DNA of 64,000 nt from Nymphaea colorata (lineage: Eukaryota > Streptophyta > Magnoliopsida > Nymphaeales > Nymphaeaceae): the NCBI RefSeq assembly GCF_008831285.2, contig NC_045147.1, positions 10,287,427 to 10,351,426 of the forward strand, given 5' to 3'. A model generated the notes under the pieces. That model ran no database searches, was not told where the DNA came from, and saw nothing but the letters and a program-made list of their open reading frames with translations. Shown in pieces: positions 49,243 to 64,000 of the stretch (positions within the stretch are counted from its first letter, which is position 1; each line of letters opens with the position of its first letter). The position numbers and the translations under genes were made by a program.

Positions 49243-52200
49243 TTAGGATTGCTTGGACTTATCAAGCTTGGCTGCGCTCAGTCGGGTAGAGTTGATATAG
49301 TCTCTAGGGCCATGATCTGGTAAGCCAGGGATGACCAGTCCCACGCATCGAAATAAGAGTTGGAACCATCCTTCTTCATACTCCTTCCCCACCACCAGTC
49401 CAATGAAAATGCCCCTAAGGATCTCCCAAATTGCATTCACGAGCTTGGGGACTACGTACATCAGTGAAAAATAGTTCTTGTTTGGCTCTTCATTCATCAT
49501 CTGCACAAAAAGCAAGGAAAGCAAAATGTATCATTACACAGCCGAGTATCCAAGCACTGATAATCTTTGGAAAGCCTAGCCAGGTAATATTGCAAAATAA
49601 AATCCTTGAAAAGTATGAATGCAATATGGAACATTATTAATATTGTTTCAGGAATCTCTACCAATATTTGGGACAAATTTATGGAATAGTTCTTGCTTTT
49701 AAATGATTAAGTTTGGATTATAAAGAAGAGTTAAAAAGGTTCGTGTTTGAGTTGGGGCTGGCTTTCGCACCAAGGAAATTTGGGAGTGAGAAGCAGGCAA
49801 GATAGTTGGAAAGGCAATATTTAGAATCAACACGCTCCGGACAGGCACACTATTTCGTCTATATTGCCTGTAAGACTGCTTCCAACTCATGACAAGCTTA
49901 GAAATGGGTTTTTTTCTCTTCCTAATTACAATTGTTGAACAAGACAATGTTCAGCATCAACATGCTCCGGACAGGGCATGTTAGCTGCTCTATTGTCTAG
50001 AAAGAGGGGCTGGTCTCTTCTTTTCCACAATTGTTTTTCCTATACAGAAGTGATCATATTACGATAGGCTGTCAGGTGGCTGGGGTTGTTTTATCATTTT
50101 GGCTGAGGGAGGAATCCGCTTAGGGGTCATTTAGTAGTATGAACATTATGTTAGTATTCTTTAAATATGCACAAAAGGCAGGAGCAGACTCATAGAACAT
50201 TGGTTTCCAGTATTTCATATATCTATTCCAATCTTTGGGACATATTTATGAATATAACACAGATTTATGTGGCGACTGATTGCAAGAATGTAGCGGTTCT
50301 TTGGAACTCAGTATTTCATAACTGCATTCCAAAAATGAATGGAACAGTACATTCCAAAGAAAACAACATCCCTGTAACTAAGCGCCTTTCCTGCTCAATG
50401 CCGAGAAAGAATTTCAGCTATAGTACAATCTTAACATCAATCTCGATGAGGATAGCTGGCATAAGTGTTTCCAAATCGCCTTTTGTACACTGTGATTACT
50501 TCTATAGAATGACGATGTTAAGAGGCTGGAGATCAGGTATGGAAAACATGTCAAGGGTCTAAACCGGAGGGAAGAAGAGAAATGGATTGTTAACACCTAA
50601 AGAAGAAGAAAGGACTGTGACCATATTGTTTCCGCGGCCAGCAAAATGGAATGGAATTTCTTGATCATATAGATAGATTAATAGTTAGAGAGAGAAAGAT
50701 ACCTTTGGACGGTAGGTGCTGCTGTAGTAGACGCAAGCCCCGAAATGTTTAAACTGCAGGGTTCTATCATCATACGGTACCCTGGGAACCATGTCGTTGC
50801 AGTACACGAATCTATAGTATCTGGGAGGAGCGCCGTGCTTCAGCAGCACTTTCTGCATGTAGTCTCCGAACTTTTCGTCCCCCACCCGGGGCTGCCCGAA
50901 CGTGTACACTCCCGCTAGCTTGTCCACCAATTCCTGCTCCTTGAACAATACCAGCACGGCCGGGAAGAGGATGGCCAGCGCCCCACCCAGGCTGTGTCCT
51001 GTCACAATGAACTTGGCATCGCCATTGTCGCTCAACAATTGCTTCAGCCTGTCCCTGATGGCGTAATAGGCAAGCGGGTAGCCGACCTTTTGGCTGGAAG
51101 TTATAGGACGAAATGAATCGCCGTGTGGTTCCACTCCAAGGGCTGTGAGGAAGCCTTGGTGCACCTTGCCCATGGGAGGTATCTCGTACCAAGAGACGCT
51201 CACGTCTGTGCACCAGTCGTAGGCATTGAAAGGCTCTGTGCCTCTGAATACCACTGATATTAGGTTACCGTCTCGGAAAATGAATGCTTGCGTTGATGCC
51301 TGTTGCTGGTCCTCTGAAAATTAAGCATACGAAAGTAACTGAGTGTTTCCTAGCTAGTATCTAGTTCAAAAGGGAGATGCATGAGTTTGAAAATAACATA
51401 TACATACAATGTGCAAACAATGATATTAGATCGGATTCGAATTAGGTATATTCTTTATCATATCTGATTTTTTTTATGTTCACATATTTTGATTTGTGGT
51501 CAAATATATTTGACATGATAGGGTTTTTTTCTTTTCCATCTGAATTTAAATCAGAGTTTTAAGACAACCGGGTTGTCAACCGTATTTTGAAATGTTAAAA
51601 ACCAAGTTTCGAAGTATATGATATTTGATATAAGATATTTATTTGGAAATGACATTTTCAAATCTGAATCTAAATACAATCAAATATTTATTAGTACACA
51701 TTTTCAAAGATGTTGTTTCTTAAACCTGAATATAATCTGATTTCTTAATCGAACATTAATTTTTTTTTTATTATAACTAACTTCTTTGAAACAGTTCAAT
51801 CAGATATCCCATCAGAATATGAATATGCGATTTATTGCTTATTTACACATTCAGTGTCGAACTCAGATTTGAGTATGGATAAGGAAAATTCTATACAATA
51901 TCTTAATATGATTTTAGATTCACAATCCAATTATTCGTACCCGACTTCTATTCTCACATCCAAATCTCTGTCCAGCTTTTAGATGTATAACTGCATCCAA
52001 ACCACATTGTAACACACTAAGAATGAAATTTCAAAATATTTAGATCGCATATAGGATATTGTTTGAAGATGACTGCAAATTTGAATTCAAATCCGAGTAG
52101 AATATAATATTTATTAAAAATAAATTCAATAGAATGTCATTTTTTAAATTCAAATTTGATATGAATTTCTTAATCATATGTTTACTTTTTTTAAGAAATG

Positions 52201-52404
52201 TAGTATTTTTAAAGCAGTTTTGTTGAATGCCCAATCCGAATCGATCCATTGTCATGTCTAAGTCCGACGACTGGACATGGGAGGAGGCAAGGGATCGGCC
52301 AGGGCCATCCCCCGCCACCGCACCCATCCCCAAACCCCATTTGAATTGTAAAAGAAAAAAACAAACTATTACTTATAAATTTTAAAAAATTTAGTTTAAC
52401 ATAT

Positions 52405-52436
<32 letters not shown>

Positions 52437-53402
52437 TTGAAAATTTATGATTTGGCTCCCATTAAAATTTTAATTTTAAAATTATAATTTGACCTTAAAC
52501 ATGAAAAAATGCCAAGGTCCACCTCGCTAAAGACAACCAGCTCAGTCAGTATAACCATCATTATAATTGCTGTCGTGGCAGAAGACTCTGCCATTTACGA
52601 TTATTAGTGACACAATGGATCGTCTTGTTAAAAAGAGGAAGCTGACACCAATATCCAGTTAAAAGTAAATTTGAAGCATTTACGATTATCAGTCACACAA
52701 TGGGCCGTTGAGATCAAGTTCTTACCATTCCAACAGTTGAGGAACTCCACAAACTCCATCTGGAAAAAAAGAAACCGAGAGATTTAGGTCAGGCACCGAC
52801 ATAAAGTGGTTTTTCTTAATGCTTCCCCTATTGATTCCTATTAATTTTTCTATTTTATCTTTCGTTTTCAGTTTCTCAAGTTTATCCGCTCTTTTTTTTT
52901 AATTAGATCCATCCATTAACGTTAAGATTAAGATGCATTAATGGGTGGAAAATTTGGAAGATCATGGGAACTTCAGTTCTTATCTTGGCAGTAGGATGAA
53001 ATACTAAGAAAGTGAATATATATATACATATATATTTAGATGAATGGATGGACCAATCTAACAATCCTACACCTAAGCTTTTAAGAGTCACCCTCTATCT
53101 AATCTAATCCAACATGATAGTTTAAAAGAAAAGTAAAGACAAAAAGGCAATGGACATTTTCGTCATTTAGTATTATTTTATACCTTTTTATCTTTGTGTT
53201 TCTCTACCCTCGTTAGTTGGTTATGTGACTCTACATCACCAAAGTCATTATATAGGACCGTCAATATAAAGCAGATGGATAATTGAAAGAAAAACAAAAA
53301 GAAAAATGTATGGACTAATATTATATGATGAAAAAACTCATCACTTTTTTCTCTTATTGTCCATTACGATAGATTATACAGTCTTAATTAAATGGTTGAG
53401 TG

Positions 53403-53465
<63 letters not shown>

Positions 53466-53949
53466 CTTCATTCATCTAAATAGATGACTGGACGAATCTA
53501 ACAACCCTACTCTCTGGTCTCTGACTTTTAAGAGTCACCCTCTATTTAATCATGACCGTATGATCCTCTATGATGGTTTGTTAAAAGAAAAGTAAAGAGA
53601 AAAAAGTGATGGACATTTTCATGATCTAGTATTATTTCATACCTTTAACTTTGCCTTCCTCTGAAATCTTCATATGCTTTAGATGGACTGCCTAATTAGT
53701 TGGGTGAGTGACTCTTGATAGCTAAAGTCATTATCTAGTTGTCCAAAGTCACTCAGCCAATTAACTGGGACCAATGATATGAAGCAAATGGATGGTAAGA
53801 AAAACAAGAAAAAAAAAGGTGGACTAATACTATATTATGAAAATGTTCATAACTTTTTTCTTCATGTTTTTTGCTTAATTGTCCATCACGATAGATCAAA
53901 CGGTCTTAATTAGATGGTTGGGTGATTGTAAAAAGCTACATTCACCATT

Positions 53950-54015
<66 letters not shown>

Positions 54016-56335
54016 TAAATTTTTACCAATACTTTTTTATAGATAGAAGGGTTTCATGTTTTTCTTTCTCTTCTGTATCGATGAAAGAACCATCGAAATG
54101 AATTAGTGATTAAATGTTGGATGTCGAAAACCCTAGTCACCTATAACCAATGGCCTAGCCACATTTGGGTTAACGAGAGCAGTTGGCTACACATACTAGA
54201 CAAATTGGTATATTACATATTGGTGCATAATAGTCATTTGGTATACTTTTGAAAGTAAGTATGTCAAAGGATCAAATTCAAACTGGATGTCATTCTTAAT
54301 ATATTTGTTCTTTCCAATTTTAGCGTGTTTGTATTCAAATATGAATGAAGAAATGTCCATGCTAGATCTGAATCTAAAGTTAAATTCACAATCCAAACCA
54401 AACATTACTTTAAATGTATGTATCATGACTATCACTTATCCAACTTTTAAACCAAATCCGAACCGCATTAATATATGTTTATTTAAAATTAAATCCAATC
54501 AAACATATATTTATTTGAATGCGAATCTGCTATGACTTCTTAATTAGATGATATAACTTTTTGCTTAATACCCAATCCAAATTGGATTATTGAAATTCAT
54601 ATTTGACAGGTTTAATATTTTATTTTGAGTACTATGTACCTGCCATCTAGTAAAAATTTCCTACCTCAATTGCTGTTTAGAACAACTTGTGGTTGAGTTT
54701 TCAAATTAAACACTTCATAGACAAAGGAGGACAAGGGTGGAGCGGAAAATTTTTAACTAAATGGTACTAGTGATAATTTTATGGGGCATAGACATGTAAA
54801 TAAAAGAAATTGCTCTAACGTGTCAATATAAAAATAAGTGTCACTGGTTCTGTGTGGGGAATTGCCCACACCTACCTATAAGCGTCCTAGCTAGGCGGAC
54901 GAACCACCATTACATCTTTCTGATGACATTTTACGAGAATCTTTTGACAAGAAGTCCCGAAAATGCTTACAAAAGCGTCATAAGTTCAAGCAATAGCGAC
55001 GGTTATGCTGAGAAATTAAGTAGCTAGATCGTTACCTTCCATTGCTCGCTGACTACATTACGAATGAAAGCGGCGTTCTCATATGCTATCTTGGCAGCCA
55101 TGATGGAAAGAGATGCCTGCGACATGCTGTCTCCGCTCCCCTTGTAGTAGTGATCTCCCAAATCTGTACGGCTATCCATGTGCCCAAGCATCGTTCTGAA
55201 ATTTGGAGACTCCTTGTCCGGGATAACAGTGTTCCCTGCACCATTTACACGCATAACCTTTTTATTTCCTTCTTTTTTGCTTTTAAATTATTTTGGATAT
55301 TTAAACCTTTGTCTAATTGGTCTTCAATACTGTTTAATTTTTTACTTGAGTCCTAGCGTTACTTTTTATACCTTTACTTTACATTCAGCTTATTGTATTT
55401 CAGGCATCCCATTGCATTAATCAAATAAACAACCTTTTTCTTGTGAAAATAGCTCAAATCTACAAATTAAACCAATTCGAAAGCATTACGTATAATTTTT
55501 AAATAAATGATTTTGTCAATGAGGGCCAATCATGCCCCCACCCACTCTCTCTCTCTCTTCCCCTTGTTGATTCTCTCTCCCTGTTGATTTGGTGATGCCT
55601 TGTCAACACATTTTCCCTTTTAATGAATTTCTATTATGGCTCTTTCTCTCTCACCTTATTAAATATTAAAAATAGCCTTCGCTTTTTTTGGTAAATTCAT
55701 GTCAATTTGATATGAATTGTCCTTTTCATAATTAAGGATGGTTTTTTTCTTGAAAAAAATGTACGTGTGTGTAGAGAGAAAGAGAGAGGAGGGATGGGTG
55801 CAGCCACAATCCTAGTGGTCCTCAAAGTCCCCATGACCTCACTCTCAGTCAGGGACAGAGCCAACGAGTGGCTCCCATGGATTTTGGTCTCACCTTAAAA
55901 AAAAAAAAAATTAAATTATAATTTTTAAAAATTTTACTTGTCTTATATAAAAATTTTAAAAAATGATATTCCGATGCATGTCAAAAATTTTAGAAACTTT
56001 AATTTGGTCCCCATAATAAAAAATTTCTAGCTCCACCTCTGCTCTTATCTTTGAACGCAAGTCCAACCAGTTATGCCACATATTGGTTGGTGAAAGAGAA
56101 ATAGACAGACGGCAAGGACAAAGCCAGAAATTTGTTTATGGAGCACTAAATATATAGGTAACAATTTTTTAGTTGGCCTTAGGACAGTGACCTGAATCTC
56201 GTTGAAACTAATCTGTATAATTAAACTTAATTCTACCTAAATTCAGTCATTAAAAACAAGGTTTTGAAATGGGTTTGGTGGGGCAGGCAACTCAACCTCC
56301 GCCTCTGGAGACGAGGGGAATGCAATCACAATCCC

Positions 56336-56374
<39 letters not shown>

Positions 56375-57278
56375 TGTAATTGTCACGAAGGGGCGTGTTT
56401 GATTTGAAAGGAAAAAAATAAACATGGTGTAGTGGGACAGTGAAATTTCATAAGTTCGCAAAACAAACACCAGTTGACAGTTACGCTGAAACATCTGCTT
56501 CACATATAAGCCCACCCCTTTCCTAAGGTTCCTTCCCCACGTCATAGAGCGTGAAAAAAGTCCACGTGGTACATGGGTTCAGTTGTTCCCACGCAAACAC
56601 AAGCCACCGTGTCCCAGTAGGCAAAATTCCTCACGGTCACAGTGGTTCCAAAAATCACCGGAAAGTAATATCTTGCCGGCCGGATCAAGAACAATAATAA
56701 TAATAAAAAAAACACACGACCTTATGATAGCAATAATTTTCTGTATTTATTGTACTCTCAAGACCCTCAATCTTGCAATCGATTGTGAGGATCGATGTAG
56801 TCATGAAATTGAATCTCCAACAATGCGTTAGCTTGTTTAAAAAACCTTTCAACCTCCGGTGACGCTTAGATGAAATCGTAGATCATCGACAACGAAGTAA
56901 ATGAAAAAGAGTAAATAAAGGAAACGAGATGTAAGAACGCATTTTCTTGATCTTTAATTTACCTCGTAGACGGTTCCAAATCAAGCCAAGGAGGCCACCG
57001 TTCTCTGAGAAAAGGTTCAGTGCAAACTCAAGCGCTTCTCCGGCGGACGACAGTGGGCTCTTGACGAGCATCAGAAACTTCTGCGCGAGGATGGACACGA
57101 TCAGAATCCAACGCTGAGCAATTGCCAGCATGGTTCCCTCTGGGCAGACCATGAAATTGTTCTTATTGACATTCTTGGAGAAGAGGAGGTGCACCAGATC
57201 CCACGCTCCGCCTCCTTTCGGCCGGAGTAGCAGATGGTTCCCGTTGTAGCCGATCCTGGCCTTCGCCTTTGTGGCCAT
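49243..57278 (-). CDS. Lipase 1: class-3 triacylglycerol lipase, OBL1-like
   Basis: On the minus strand the exons are 57278-56963, 55235-55036, 52759-52726, 51313-50703 and 49500-49243, giving 472 residues in continuous frame. Oil-body lipases hydrolyse tri- and diacylglycerols at lipid droplets. The N-terminal region carries a hydrophobic stretch (RWILIVSILAQKFLML) that may anchor it. The lipase core has VVFRGTEP, the nucleophile elbow GHSLGG (Ser291), Asp329 in GQPRVGD and His450 in LPDHGPRDY, a full Ser-Asp-His triad. Exon 3 is only 34 nt. The four introns total about 6.6 kb and are swollen with repeats (TA arrays, TCCGAT repeats, AT-rich elements). The protein ends DKSKQS at a TAA absent from lipase 2. 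It lies head-to-tail downstream of lipase 2. Family certain; the OBL1 name is by overall motif resemblance. Confidence 0.91.
51420..52260. repeat. TCCGAT-rich dispersed repeats in lipase 1 intron 3
   Basis: Two adjoining blocks (51420-51860 and 52040-52260) have the AATCTGAATC, ATATCCCATCAG and TTCTTAATCG vocabulary of the family at 4745 and 20965. Lipase 2 intron 3 (800 bp) lacks them, so they contribute to the longer 1412-bp intron here. Confidence 0.5.
52280..52530. repeat. AT-rich GGCGGAGCC-family repeat in lipase 1 intron 3
   Basis: The layout is GGAGGAGGCAAGGGATCGG, then an AT core (AAATTTTAAAAAATTTAG, interrupted by TA runs at 52401-52437), then a terminus reading AAGGTCCACCTCGC. It is a member of the family at 58612-58811 with eroded ends. 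Confidence 0.45.
53404..53461. repeat. (TA)n microsatellite
   Basis: The TA tail of the first cassette, about 58 bp. Confidence 0.95.
53952..54011. repeat. (TA)n microsatellite
   Basis: The TA tail of the second cassette, about 60 bp. Confidence 0.95.
55850..56042. repeat. AT-rich GGCGGAGCC-family repeat in lipase 1 intron 1
   Basis: It starts GGGACAGAGCCAACGAGTGG and ends TAGCTCCACCTCTGC, which are partly complementary. The AT core has AATTTTTAAAAATTTTAC and TATAAAAATTTTAAAAAA. It is one of the best-preserved copies, together with 58612-58811. A further partial end lies at 56110-56175. Confidence 0.6.
56339..56372. repeat. (GA)n microsatellite
   Basis: A GA run of about 34 bp in lipase 1 intron 1. 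Confidence 0.95.
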
Positions 57279-57318
57279 TGCTGCTGCTACGATGGCAGGT
57301 GGCTTTGCCTAAACCGGT

Positions 57319-57325
57319 GCTTATA
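57319..57325 (-). promoter_or_regulatory. TATA box of lipase 1
   Basis: Minus-strand TATAAGC lies about 41-47 bp upstream of the ATG. It gives only a short leader, so the true start of transcription is uncertain. Confidence 0.45.
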
Positions 57326-57890
57326 TTGAGAGACGGCCATTGGCCGGCATGTGCATAAAGATTATGTCCTAACACGAAAGCGAAAGTTGTGTTTCCAAAA
57401 GCTGGAAAAACCTATTAAATAAGACAAGGAGAAACGCATTTATTTTCTTGTCTCTCTCTTTCTCTCTACTCCATTGAATAGTGTTTTGGACTCTTCGAAA
57501 AATGGTTTCTCCTTTGCAAATAACTTTCATCAAAGTTAGTATATAAATGGTAGTGTATGAGTATCATATATATTGAATGTTGACTTTGAATTTTAAAGTT
57601 GCCCAACCATCTAATCTAAACCTTTCGATAGCAACAGGCATTTTTGCAAGCTAATATCAGTTCATTCCTTATTTGTATTTCAGTCATCTATATGTTTCAT
57701 ATGGATGACCCTGGTTGGATCATTAGACAAATTTGGATAGTTAGAATCAATATTCATTCAATATATATAAACTGAAATTATCTGGATTTCTCATGGATAC
57801 GGTCTGATGCAATTCATTCATCCATATGGATGTCCCACGCATGCATAAGGAGACATCTGCATGGTTACACGGTTGTAGAATTTCACTAAT

Positions 57891-57892
<2 letters not shown>

Positions 57893-57931
<39 letters not shown>
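57893..57931. repeat. (TA)n microsatellite
   Basis: A TA run of about 39 bp between the lipases. Confidence 0.95.
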
Positions 57932-57934
<3 letters not shown>

Positions 57935-58611
57935 GTTTTAATATCTCTTGTATCTAAGCTCAAAACCCAAGTTCCTACATATTGTCAAAATTGTTCTCCC
58001 AAGTTGAATTTCAGACGAAACCGGATGTAGATTTAGTAATCGGATTCAAACTTGGCCATAATCAGATTCAAAGATGGCGTGGACAACTGTACGGAGGTCA
58101 CCAAGGGATACCGGTGAGATGGCATGGTTGGTAGGTGAAGGTGAGCTTACCTTTTCAAGGGTGACGAAAGGAATGGTTGTTCATATTTCGCTTGCCAGTA
58201 CTTTATTTGAATGTGTCAAAACAGGCTCACAAAATCTTCCATTCCCTTGGTCAAATTCAACAACGTGACTTGGAGTATAAGGCTTCTGCCGTAGTCGTTA
58301 TCATACTAATACAGATGCAATTGATTTAGATCCAAAAACGTAGCCAAACCACACTTGGGGCAAAGAAAAATTGACAAAGTCTGTTGATGCTACGTCCAAC
58401 TACTTATGTACGCGTATTTGATTTTGCCAAACAAACCCAAGGGTGTATTTGATGCATGGATTAGTAGTAAGCTCTCTAAAGACAGTGTCTTTAAATTAAG
58501 ATAGACATGCCCTAATCTTGTCATATGAACACAATAGTCACGAACCCATCAAAGAGGTCGGCGGATTATGTTACTAAATGCACCATGTTCATTATTGAAC
58601 GCCTCCTTAGC

Positions 58612-58811
58612 CGCAGGGGCAGAGCTAAGGTAGGGCTCGCTTGGGCCCTGGCCCCACCTCAAAAATTATAAAACAAAAAATTACATGTAAATTTTAAAAA
58701 ATTTCGCTTATTCTATATAAAAATTTTTAAAATGATACTTCGTCCTTAGTCAAAATTTAGAAACTTTAATTCAACCCTCCTCATAAAAAATTTCTGGCAT
58801 TGCTCCTGTCT
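58612..58811. repeat. Best-preserved copy of the AT-rich GGCGGAGCC-family repeat
   Basis: It begins GCAGGGGCAGAGCTAAGGTA and ends TGGCATTGCTCCTGTC. The core carries AATTATAAAACAAAAAATTA, AAATTTTAAAAAATTTCGC, ACTTCGTCCTTAGTC and TCATAAAAAATTTCTGGC. Members recur at 1648, 10735 (reverse), 29985, 31400, 35818, 39505, 52280 and 55850, with partial ends at 3665, 54735, 56110 and 59548. Confidence 0.65.
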
Positions 58812-59170
58812 AGCTGAGTATATAAGCCCCAGGAGTTCAAGTTGATGTTTCTTGGATCACTTTGGTTGGAAATTAAAAAAACTCGCATACAAATGAAACT
58901 TACTTAAAGCATCATAATTATATATTGTCCTAACTAAATATTCCTGATTCACGCACAAACTTTGGATTACATACTATCAAATGCATCTCATGGAAGTTTG
59001 ACGTCTTTCTGCAGCAAGCTTACACATGAAATTATTTAATAACAAAAGGCTAGCTAGTGCACCGATATTGGGGAATCCAAGAGTCTAACTCCACCCATCA
59101 CTTTTTTACTCATACGACCATACGCCGACGCAGACCCAGTAGAGTGTTGACGTCCAACATCTTTCTCACT

Positions 59171-63820
<4,650 letters not shown>

Positions 63821-63902
63821 TGCCGCTCGCTCTACTGCTATGAGAATGATCGCTAGCAGCTTTTGAGTCGTAGTGCTTGAGACTTGATAGCTTGAAATGG
63901 TG

Positions 63903-63910
63903 CATATATA
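63903..63910 (-). promoter_or_regulatory. TATA box of lipase 2
   Basis: Minus-strand TATATATG lies about 83-90 bp upstream of the ATG. Confidence 0.55.
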
Positions 63911-64000
63911 GGGAGAGGAGTCGTCATGTGGTTGTCAAGCACTCAACCCCTACTGGTTTAAGACCTTCTACGGCGGTATTACACAATACATGGCTGACAA

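Larger units (their letters stand above)
53034..54011. repeat. Two tandem TA-tailed cassettes in lipase 1 intron 2
   Basis: Unit 1 (about 53034-53461) and unit 2 (about 53462-54011) share blocks in order: a GGA(C)GAATCTAACAA-type start, TTTTAAGAGTCACCCTCTAT, AAAAGAAAAGTAAAGA, ATGGACATTTTC, TAGTATTATTT, and an end TTAAATGGTTGAGTGATT or TTAGATGGTTGGGTGATT running into a (TA)n tail of about 58-60 bp. A third, more distant relative is at 59985-60217 in lipase 2 intron 4, also ending in TA. They have no coding capacity. Confidence 0.65.
57279..59170. other. Spacer between the two lipase genes
   Basis: It holds the lipase 1 promoter (57279 to about 57400), a TA array (57893-57931), an AT-rich dispersed repeat (58612-58811) and, from about 58935, the 3' flank of lipase 2, which matches the lipase 1 flank. 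An open frame at 58074-58268 has no recognisable family. Confidence 0.7.

Noticed and set aside
50812-51213. Second long minus-strand frame within lipase exon 4 (also 60578-60769)
   Set aside because: It is an out-of-frame shadow of the lipase; the true frame carries GHSLGG and GQPRVGD.
58074-58268. 64-codon frame between the lipases
   Set aside because: It is short, unrecognised and without promoter or splice signals.

Overview
This is nuclear DNA of a flowering plant. The genes have GT-AG introns, TATA boxes 45-106 bp upstream of their ATGs and AATAAA-type signals. The flanking DNA is AT-rich and full of (TA)n arrays, MITEs and decayed copia retroelements. The species cannot be fixed from the sequence. 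GC-rich peroxidase exons next to a 14-cysteine, double-headed Bowman-Birk inhibitor suggest a lineage that did not lose the two-headed inhibitor, but that is only a hint.

Layout. 1-8 kb: intergenic, with a segmental repeat and a clean Tourist-type MITE. 8.0-11.5 kb (+): class III peroxidase PRX-A, whose long introns carry repeats. 11.5-22.5 kb: no gene; a diverged copy of the 1-5.6 kb segment, then a copia integrase relic, satellites and MITEs. 22.7-23.1 kb (+): Bowman-Birk inhibitor. 23.1-33.3 kb: no gene, but it includes an orphan copy of the DNA that precedes the later peroxidases. 33.4-34.7 kb (+) PRX-B and 41.2-43.0 kb (+) PRX-C are close paralogs. They lie in two head-to-tail copies of a unit of about 8 kb. 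37.9-38.4 kb: a beta-xylosidase exon-1 pseudogene cut off at the unit junction. 44.9-48.4 kb (+): the intact six-exon GH3 beta-xylosidase. 49.2-57.3 kb and 59.2-63.8 kb (-): two tandem five-exon class-3 lipases of the oil-body-lipase (OBL1) type, each with a 34-nt micro-exon.

How it works together. No operon-like system is seen. The peroxidases, xylosidase and inhibitor all have signal peptides. Peroxidases and xylosidase act on cell-wall polymers, and the inhibitor and peroxidases are typical defence products. The lipases act on storage or membrane lipids. The main theme is local tandem duplication followed by decay: three peroxidases, a functional and a broken xylosidase, two lipases, and duplicated non-coding segments whose gene is gone. 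A copia remnant with TG...CA ends lies in only one of the two 8-kb units, so it can be placed relative to the duplication. I found no convincing new molecular system. The best leads are the duplication history, the nested retroelement, a glutamate at the first reactive site of the inhibitor, and several uncatalogued repeat families. Exon boundaries were worked out by hand from reading frame, splice sites and comparison between paralogs.
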